The notes under the pieces are model-generated. The model was not told the origin of the DNA. It was given only the letters and a program-made list of their open reading frames with translations, and did not search any database. This document shows positions 57,866 through 64,000 of a stretch of DNA of 64,000 nucleotides, one piece after another. The position numbers and the translations under genes are program-made. The stretch comes from Vibrio pectenicida (GTDB lineage: Bacteria > Pseudomonadota > Gammaproteobacteria > Enterobacterales > Vibrionaceae): positions 682,001 through 746,000 of the forward strand of contig AP024889.1 in assembly GCA_024347015.1 (NCBI GenBank), read 5' to 3'. How positions within the stretch are numbered: the stretch's first letter is position 1; every line of letters begins with the position of its first letter.

Positions 57866-60800
57866 ATGAGCACAATAAAATCGCCTTTGTGGCAAAAAGT
57901 AACCTCTAATGCGTTGCTTGCAATTTTGCTAACACAGTTATCTTTTCCTGTGTATGCGTCAGTAAAAACCAGTGTAGCGTTAGAAGATATTCAATCAGCC
58001 ATTACGTATAGTGCCCGTTATGAGTTAATGGAGTCAGTGGATGAATACCTTTATCGCGGTGCATTAGAGAAGAATGAACTGGGTGTATTTGATGGTTTTG
58101 GCCACTTTTTTGAACTCCTAAGTTCAGACCGTCCGGAATTGATCCCAGGCTATCAGCCTGAATCAGAACAGGGTATTGAGTTAACCAGTTTACCTCCGCG
58201 TTTTGGTTCACCTTATGTTGAGCGCGGTGTGATTCGTCAGCAGATGCAGCAAATATTGAATAAAAGCTGGTTGAGTAAACCAGGCTATTCCAGCTACAAC
58301 GAACAAACTAAAAAGCTGTACGAAAATGCGGCCGCGTTTGCCAAGCAAAATAATTATCAGCTTGGTCAACGTTTAACTCAAGCACAGATTAGTACCTTAA
58401 CAATAGATATCGTTTGGCCAGAAATTCGTGAGATTAATGGCCAGTCTTACTTGGTGCCATTTTTATATTTAACACCAGCAACAATAGAAGAGCAGCAATT
58501 ACTTGAATCCACGTTTGTGGCAGATAGTGCCGAAATTAATACTCAAACTTTTGTGATTGATGGTGGCCGAGTTGAGTTTAAGCACAAAGCTTTGATTGAT
58601 GTCGAGCAAGACTTCATTAATACCAGAGGGCATGTTAGTGGCCAAGAATTTACTATTCGAACAGGTCGCGAACTGCAAAACTTATCTGGCACCATTACTG
58701 GCGATGACGTGACTCTTATTGCCAATAAACTGACCAACAACACTTTAGTAACAAGGCTTGACTATGGTCACGGCTTTTCCGAGACCTTTAATCAAATTGG
58801 CAGCATTTCTGCACTAGGTAGCCTTAACCTTTCCTCAGCAACTGATGTTGTGAGTCATGGCGGCGAGTTTAGCTCGCAAGGTGAAATGAAGATCAGAGCG
58901 AATGGCAACATTATTCTTGTTCCTCAAGCGAGAAAAGATCAGCGTGCAGAGTCAGGCCAGCGTTGGTCGGATAGTGAGTCGTCTTTAGTTAACCTGCAAA
59001 CTAACCTGTCTGCGGTGGATACCTTATCACTGATTGCTGGCGGGCAAGTTTTTATACAGGGAGCCGAAATTGAAAGTCAAGGGCTACTTCAAATCCTTGC
59101 AGGACATGGTATTACGCTAAAAAGTGCTGCCGATCTGAAATCTTTTGATCGCAAGTTTGAGGCCGAAAGTGGCGGTATTTTTGGTACTAAAGAGAGTGAA
59201 GCGGAAAGCGGTACAGAAGCAAAAATTGTTCGTACCTTGCTAAAGGCTGGGCAAAGCATGCTGCTCTCTACAGTGCACGGCAATGTATTACTTGAAGCCG
59301 TAACGGTTGATAATAAAGGCATGTCAAACATCATTGCTGAAAATGGTTCGATTGATTTTGAGCTGGCAAAATTGCTGGAGTCTTACAGTTATTCAAGTTC
59401 GTCTGAAGGAACGTTAGCCTACAGGCATAAAGGTCACGGTTATCAACGAGAAGTTGCTTATTACTCTGAGTTTGTCAATAGCGGTGGTTTATTCCTTGAT
59501 GCCTCGACAGGAATAAGAATTCAGGTTGCTTCGGGCTCAAAAGATCTTGATCAAACGTTGGCTGAATTGGCTCAAAGTCCAGATTTGGCTTGGATGCAGG
59601 AAATTCGTAATAACCCTGAATATAGCGATATAGATTGGGAATCTGTTGAGCTAGTCATGAAAGAATGGGACTACGATCAGTCTGGCCTAAGCCCTGCGGC
59701 TATGGCGATTCTCGCTATCGCTATGGCTGTGGCGATGGGCCCTGGCGGCCTTGCAATAGCAGGGCCTGGGGCGGGTGCGACGATTACCATCTCTAACGTG
59801 GCGCTCGCTGCGGCGGTAAATGCAGGCTTTGGCGCTTTGGTGGTGCAAACATCTTCGAGTTTGCTTGCCAATGGGTTTGATGTTAATCAGACCATGAAGC
59901 ATTTGGCGTCAAAACAGACCCTAACGAGTCTTGCGACAAGCATGGTAACCGCGGGTGTGTTAAGTGGTTTAGATATCCCCATGTTTGGCGGAGAAAACGG
60001 GGCTCAACTATCTCTAAGTGATGTGGTTGATGCTGCTGTTGGCGCGGGCAATGAGCTTGCTGCCCAAGCCATAATGCAGGTAATTAACTCAACCGTCACG
60101 ACTGGTATTTCAGCACTTGCCAATGGCCATAGCCTTGACGAATTTGGTGATGCTTTTGTGCAAAGCCTTGCTATGTCTGCTGTAATGCGCATTGGTAAAG
60201 AGCTGGCTAACGATATAGGTGAGGCGGCAAGTACAGCTGATGGAAAAACACCAGACATTGATACCGCAACACAATATATCGCTCATGCCGCATTAGGTTG
60301 CGGGCTCGGTACTGCAATTTCAGGTATTAATGGCGGCAATAGTGATGCGAATCGTACTGGATGTGCATCAGGCGCTGCAGGTGGTGTGATCGGTGAATAT
60401 GTTGCACAAACCTATTTAGAAGATATTACTGAGCTTGAAACTGACACTAAAGCCGTATCTGAAAAGCTTATTGAACATATCCAATCTCAAGGGGCGACGG
60501 ATTTATCTCCTGAAGCATTAAAAGCTGAGCTACTAAGCTTGCAAGCTAGAGGGGCTGATATCTCGCGTTTAATGGCGGGTGTGACTGTGTTTGCCTTTGG
60601 CGGAAATGTTGATATTGCTATATCAACAGCAGGTAATGCGGCAGAAAACAATGCTCTTCATCTTATTTTAGTACTACTTGCATCAGAGCAGTCCATGGTT
60701 CTGCTTTCTTCTATTATGGTAGCGTACACAGCTAAAGAATTTGTCATGTCAGTGCCAGAGACCTTTGAGAAGGGGTCAAAACTTTACCGCATGTACACCA

Positions 60801-62086
60801 GTGGCAACAAAGCAGAAAAAGAAGCCGCCAAACAAGAGATGCTTGCTCTTGCCTTGCAGTTTGGCTTTGAAACGGCCGTAAGTATTACAATTGGTGGTGT
60901 CGCTACAGCGGTTACCAAACAAGTATTAAAAGAACAAGCATCGGTCGATGAAATTGCCGACTACCTTGCTCATAGGTTCTCGATGCAAGGTGATCAGGTT
61001 GCTAGTGATGTCTTTAGACAGGTCAGCAACAATATCAAATTTAAACGAGATCAGTATGATTTTTACCAAGAGAAAGGTGGCAGTGAAAACTATGATACTT
61101 GGTCAACAAAATTTGATGAAGAAACCTACCAAGCTCTAAAAACGGGCAAAATATCGCTTGATGACATCCGTTCCGATGGCCTTCCTGATATGGGCGATTA
61201 CTTTAGGTACGTCCAGAAGAACGGGGATACATCGATTTCCAAAGAGCGTTATGTCCAGCAGCGCGAGAAAGGATTTACTATTGTAGGCCAAGGTTATTGG
61301 CAAAGAATCGACAAACGACAAGCTAATATACCCGATGACCCTAAGTATCATATAAACAAACGAGATATCGACTTGGGTATCGATGCGCAAAAAGATATGG
61401 CTGATTTTATACAGCGAGAGGTGAAGCTACCACCAAACGGAGAAATGTTCTCGGTGGAGCGTGCCATTACTCTAAGAAAAGAGAAGTATGACCTAGCGCA
61501 GAGATTAAAACGCAAAAACTTTGCACAAAATCGTGATCAAGTTCTGGCGCTAGATGCTGAAGTCAGAAATCTAGGCAATGCGTTAGGTGTCGCCCGTTTT
61601 GAGCATAATATCCGCTCTGAATTTGTCTCGGTTAGACCTTTGGCTTTTGAGGTTCCCGGGCGTGGAGAACAAGGACAGCTGGATGGCCTTTATGAAGTGG
61701 TGGATAAGTTTGGCGTGAAAAAGCTGATTAGTGGCGAAAGTAAAGCCAGCATTGGTAAACCGCATTACGGCACCCGTCAAGTTGGTACCAATGAGCAAGG
61801 TAATATCATTGATGCCAAGCAAGGCAGTGATGAATATCACAAAGCCATTTGGGGTAATATGCAAAAAAAATATGACAGTGCGATGGAGAGTAACAAGTAT
61901 GATCTTGATTCAAGCTATCGTAATCAAACGGAGCAGTTGGGTGAAACACTCGATCTTTTAGAGGATTACAAAGCTTCAGGCACAGGCAGTTATATTGAAT
62001 ACCGTGGCGCTGAGCTTATCTTTAATAAAGATGGTAGTATTAAACGCACTAACAATATTAAGTTCGAGGTCTCGGCATCGCTATGA
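57866..62086 (+). CDS. CdiA-like polymorphic toxin (C-terminal half) with PD-(D/E)XK-like nuclease
   Basis: 1406 residues with its own Sec signal (~1-31, ending SFPVYA) but no TPS domain. Residues ~110-205 match the FHA/CdiA mid-region (FGSPYVERGVIRQQM, LTIDIVWPEIREINGQSYLVPFLYL). FHA filament repeats follow to ~580, then a DUF637-like region (~635-760, AAAVNAGFGALVVQTSSSLL), a pretoxin stretch (AHAALGCGLGTA, CASGAAGGVIGEYV) and a VENN-like motif, AENN at 926-929. The last ~250 residues carry a nuclease-like D1273...E1291-S-K1293 (GQLDGLYE, ISGESKAS). It overlaps the immunity gene by ATGA. DNase versus RNase activity is not resolved. Confidence 0.82.
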   Translation: MSTIKSPLWQKVTSNALLAILLTQLSFPVYASVKTSVALEDIQSAITYSARYELMESVDEYLYRGALEKNELGVFDGFGHFFELLSSDRPELIPGYQPESEQGIELTSLPPRFGSPYVERGVIRQQMQQILNKSWLSKPGYSSYNEQTKKLYENAAAFAKQNNYQLGQRLTQAQISTLTIDIVWPEIREINGQSYLVPFLYLTPATIEEQQLLESTFVADSAEINTQTFVIDGGRVEFKHKALIDVEQDFINTRGHVSGQEFTIRTGRELQNLSGTITGDDVTLIANKLTNNTLVTRLDYGHGFSETFNQIGSISALGSLNLSSATDVVSHGGEFSSQGEMKIRANGNIILVPQARKDQRAESGQRWSDSESSLVNLQTNLSAVDTLSLIAGGQVFIQGAEIESQGLLQILAGHGITLKSAADLKSFDRKFEAESGGIFGTKESEAESGTEAKIVRTLLKAGQSMLLSTVHGNVLLEAVTVDNKGMSNIIAENGSIDFELAKLLESYSYSSSSEGTLAYRHKGHGYQREVAYYSEFVNSGGLFLDASTGIRIQVASGSKDLDQTLAELAQSPDLAWMQEIRNNPEYSDIDWESVELVMKEWDYDQSGLSPAAMAILAIAMAVAMGPGGLAIAGPGAGATITISNVALAAAVNAGFGALVVQTSSSLLANGFDVNQTMKHLASKQTLTSLATSMVTAGVLSGLDIPMFGGENGAQLSLSDVVDAAVGAGNELAAQAIMQVINSTVTTGISALANGHSLDEFGDAFVQSLAMSAVMRIGKELANDIGEAASTADGKTPDIDTATQYIAHAALGCGLGTAISGINGGNSDANRTGCASGAAGGVIGEYVAQTYLEDITELETDTKAVSEKLIEHIQSQGATDLSPEALKAELLSLQARGADISRLMAGVTVFAFGGNVDIAISTAGNAAENNALHLILVLLASEQSMVLLSSIMVAYTAKEFVMSVPETFEKGSKLYRMYTSGNKAEKEAAKQEMLALALQFGFETAVSITIGGVATAVTKQVLKEQASVDEIADYLAHRFSMQGDQVASDVFRQVSNNIKFKRDQYDFYQEKGGSENYDTWSTKFDEETYQALKTGKISLDDIRSDGLPDMGDYFRYVQKNGDTSISKERYVQQREKGFTIVGQGYWQRIDKRQANIPDDPKYHINKRDIDLGIDAQKDMADFIQREVKLPPNGEMFSVERAITLRKEKYDLAQRLKRKNFAQNRDQVLALDAEVRNLGNALGVARFEHNIRSEFVSVRPLAFEVPGRGEQGQLDGLYEVVDKFGVKKLISGESKASIGKPHYGTRQVGTNEQGNIIDAKQGSDEYHKAIWGNMQKKYDSAMESNKYDLDSSYRNQTEQLGETLDLLEDYKASGTGSYIEYRGAELIFNKDGSIKRTNNIKFEVSASL

Positions 62087-62940
62087 GAAAAGCATTAAAG
62101 TCGCATGTAGGAAACTTTAAAGGTAAGCAGCGAGTCTATGATGCGACGTTGAAAAGGTTTCTTAAAACTAACCAAAAGTGCTTAGAGGATGAAACCAAAA
62201 CACGCTTTGGTTTTGAAACTGGTTATGAGAATCAGTTTAAGTTATTTGCGATTGGCCATCATTTGCCTTCAATCTCACAGCAAGAGGTGACAGAGCATGT
62301 ATTGTCTGCCCAGCAATACTTAACCTTATGGCAGCGTACGCTGACTCAGCCTGAAGGGGATGTGGTGCCTTTTACCTATCAAGGTGTCGACTTTGAAGTA
62401 CCGGCGAGAGGTAAAAAGCAACATATCCCATCACCAGACTGGCTTAATATGGTTTTTATAACCATTGTTGCAGGGAGATACCACGACTTAAATGCATTGA
62501 TGGCACTATTGGACAGTAACCAAGTAGAATTTCTTGGAATTAACAGTTCGCTGCACTGTGAAATTGTCTTGCATATGCTTGGCCTTAAGACAAGCAATGA
62601 TATTTCCGCAGCCATTGAACAGCTCACTGAGCTTATCGAAAATAAAGATACTTCTACTCTTGGAGAGTGGGTACCTTTTCATAGTATTACCATTACGTTA
62701 GGTTTTTTTGATGTAATGCGAGCAGTACATCAGCAAGATCAGGAAGGGTATCGCAACGCTATGCATCGAGCACTCGAAATGCACAAAGAGTGGTGGACGC
62801 ATGATGAGGATTTTAGCGGCCGATTCCAAGGTTATGTATCTTTGCCTTTATTAACCGCTGCTCGATATGCCTATGAAAAATTCGGCTTTACCCTCGATTT
62901 TGAATCGGGCTATTTACCAACTTATGTGTATTTAAAATAA
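62083..62940 (+). CDS. Immunity protein, Imm49-like
   Basis: 285 residues. Its ATG overlaps the toxin stop (ATGA), the classic toxin-immunity coupling. No signal peptide or membrane helix, so it is cytosolic, as needed to neutralise a nuclease delivered to the cytoplasm. It is mainly alpha-helical. The segment SPDWLNMVFITIVAGRYHDL and the overall size resemble the Imm49 family, though I cannot run a profile search. A hairpin follows. Confidence 0.72.
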   Translation: MRKALKSHVGNFKGKQRVYDATLKRFLKTNQKCLEDETKTRFGFETGYENQFKLFAIGHHLPSISQQEVTEHVLSAQQYLTLWQRTLTQPEGDVVPFTYQGVDFEVPARGKKQHIPSPDWLNMVFITIVAGRYHDLNALMALLDSNQVEFLGINSSLHCEIVLHMLGLKTSNDISAAIEQLTELIENKDTSTLGEWVPFHSITITLGFFDVMRAVHQQDQEGYRNAMHRALEMHKEWWTHDEDFSGRFQGYVSLPLLTAARYAYEKFGFTLDFESGYLPTYVYLK

Positions 62941-62957
62941 CCTCTTAATTATTAATA

Positions 62958-62988
62958 AGTGTTCCACCCAATTATTTGGTGGAACACT
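62958..62988 (+). terminator. Hairpin after the immunity gene
   Basis: Perfect 11-bp stem AGTGTTCCACC/GGTGGAACACT with a 9-nt loop. CGCGGAT follows instead of T, so termination by itself is doubtful. Confidence 0.55.
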
Positions 62989-63079
62989 CGCGGATAATAA
63001 ATTAAATGAGTGCGAGAATAGTGGCTATTTTCGTGCTTGGTTGATGATTAAACTCGTATATAAATTTAGGAATAATCTA

Positions 63080-63415
63080 ATGAAATTAAAGTTACTGCCA
63101 TTTATGTTGATATTTTTTTCAACCTTTTCATTTGCAGATGAATGTGGAAGTTGGGGATGTATATCAACAATAGAAACCCTTTACACAAATGCTGAGGGGG
63201 TTATTTATATCGGTACCCCATTGGATGAAAAAAAAGCTAATTGCCAGCCAGTATCAGATGTTTATTTTACCCTCAACCCTAATGCTTCAAATGCGTCATA
63301 TATTTATTCTAGTCTCTTATCTGCGTATATGGCAGGTAAAAAAATAGGGCTAAGAATTAAGGAAGGTCACCCTAAGTGTGAATTGTCATATGTCAATCTT
63401 AAATCTACATATTAG
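63080..63415 (+). CDS. Small secreted protein, unknown family (paralogue 1)
   Basis: 111 residues from ATG 63080 (MKLKLLPFMLIFFST), TTAGGA before it; the frame opens 13 codons earlier. Sec signal to ~21 (SFADEC). Mature part has cysteines in DECGSWGC, ANCQP and PKCELS. The segment SSLLSAYMAGKKIGLRI recurs in the next gene. I do not recognise the family. It lies directly after a toxin-immunity pair, so a role in that system or as another antagonistic or protective secreted protein is possible. Confidence 0.7.
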   Translation: MKLKLLPFMLIFFSTFSFADECGSWGCISTIETLYTNAEGVIYIGTPLDEKKANCQPVSDVYFTLNPNASNASYIYSSLLSAYMAGKKIGLRIKEGHPKCELSYVNLKSTY

Positions 63416-63425
63416 GAATTAGACT

Positions 63426-63790
63426 GTGATTAATAGAATTAATATTACAAAGTTATTGGGTTTTGTTCTAGTCTTGCTCTCAGGTATGACATTTGCAGGC
63501 CATACTAACCGTGATGTTACCATCACTCAGATACACCCTATATCATCGAATCGCCCTGCATCACCGAATACTCAAGATACGATTAGAGTGTATGTAAACC
63601 CTGCGCCTTGGGTGATACAGCTTGTCGTCATGATGCTGCTGATCTCTTAAAGGAAGACAGCCACTTGTTGTCATCTTTGTTAATGGCATGGACAACTGGA
63701 AAAGCGATAAAAATGGAAGTAGATGATCGCAGTGTTCCAACCGGAGGTAATGATATCGTCTGTCAGCTAACTGCGCTTTATGTTAATTAG
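63426..63790 (+). pseudogene. Small secreted protein, frameshifted paralogue 2
   Basis: GTG start with a Sec signal (MINRINITKLLGFVLVLLSGMTFA). The first frame runs to 63650 but ends in unrelated residues; the frame beginning at 63608 continues with DTACRHDAADLL and SSLLMAWTTGKAIKMEV, which matches paralogue 1. Joining needs one extra base at the GGG near 63610-63612. Either a real one-base deletion has broken the gene, or the base was lost in sequencing. The repaired product would be ~121 residues. Confidence 0.72.
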
Positions 63791-63821
63791 TATTAAATTC
63801 TTTTACAATAATGGAAAAACG

Positions 63822-63992
63822 ATGAAAAAATTGTTTTTTATTTTAGGTGGTCTATTTATTACTACGAGCGTAATGGCTGCAGATTATTATCGAAATAAAA
63901 CCATAGTGGGTGCTGGCATCTACTATAATGGTGGCAATAGTATCCTATTTATCGATATTGACGGTGATAAATCAGGCATGCCTGCTTGTTGA
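63822..63992 (+). CDS. Small secreted protein, third paralogue, short
   Basis: 56 residues from ATG 63822, with a Sec signal (MKKLFFILGGLFITTSVMA). GIYYNGGNSILFIDIDGDKS lines up with TLYTNAEGVIYIGTPLDEKK of paralogue 1. It stops (TGA) right after the Cys that in the others is followed by the rest of the domain. The window ends eight bases later. It may be a truncated copy or a true short form. Confidence 0.6.
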   Translation: MKKLFFILGGLFITTSVMAADYYRNKTIVGAGIYYNGGNSILFIDIDGDKSGMPAC

Positions 63993-64000
63993 TTCTTCAG

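Overview
The window is a chromosomal segment of a gammaproteobacterium of the family Vibrionaceae, most likely a Vibrio. The grounds are gene content and order that I know from Vibrio: rlmN-rodZ-ispG-hisS-yfgM-bamB-der; a GH19 chitinase beside guaBA; alanine symporter, D-amino acid dehydrogenase and LysR together; ssrA-smpB-ratA-ratB-bamE-recN-nadK-grpE-dnaK-dnaJ followed by minor pilins, tadA, mltF and purL. No database search was possible, so species is not assigned.

Layout. 1-4.7 kb: the recD 3' end, argA with an ArgR operator pair, mltA, tcdA and csdE. 4.8-13.3 kb: a housekeeping run (rlmN, rodZ, ispG, hisS, yfgM, bamB, der) for 23S rRNA methylation, cell shape, isoprenoids, histidyl-tRNA, outer-membrane assembly and ribosome biogenesis. 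13.3-19.5 kb: an AlaX-type editing hydrolase, yfgJ, xseA, and guaB/guaA behind a PurR-like site. 19.7-26.7 kb: secreted chitinase, an alanine symporter/D-amino acid dehydrogenase/LysR group, and a pentapeptide-repeat ion channel. 27-32.7 kb: cheV, plsC, then an accessory stretch next to tmRNA with a secreted subtilase, a stand-alone propeptide-like protein, three phased palindromes and an orphan HipB-like repressor with its operator. 32.6-44.3 kb: tmRNA with an unusual tag, smpB, ratAB, bamE, recN (two LexA boxes), sodC, nadK, grpE, a dicarboxylate-type symporter and dnaKJ, with heat-shock promoters before grpE and dnaK. 44.3-55.1 kb: five type IV minor pilin genes, tadA, a tiny basic ORF, mltF, purL and two small genes.

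55.5-64 kb is the most unusual region. It holds a contact-dependent-inhibition-like system in which the filamentous-haemagglutinin/CdiA protein is divided between two consecutive genes, each with its own signal peptide. The first carries the TPS (two-partner secretion) domain. The second carries the mid-CdiA region, DUF637-like and VENN-like pretoxin regions, and a C-terminal PD-(D/E)XK-like nuclease. An overlapping immunity gene (Imm49-like) and a tandem series of small secreted paralogues, one frameshifted, follow. No TpsB/CdiB outer-membrane transporter gene is present in the window.

The strongest candidates for novelty are the split CDI locus and its downstream paralogues, the 17-codon tmRNA tag, the 30-bp-phased ACAAC-N6-GTTGT array, the orphan HipB with a perfect operator, and the subtilase/propeptide-like gene pair.
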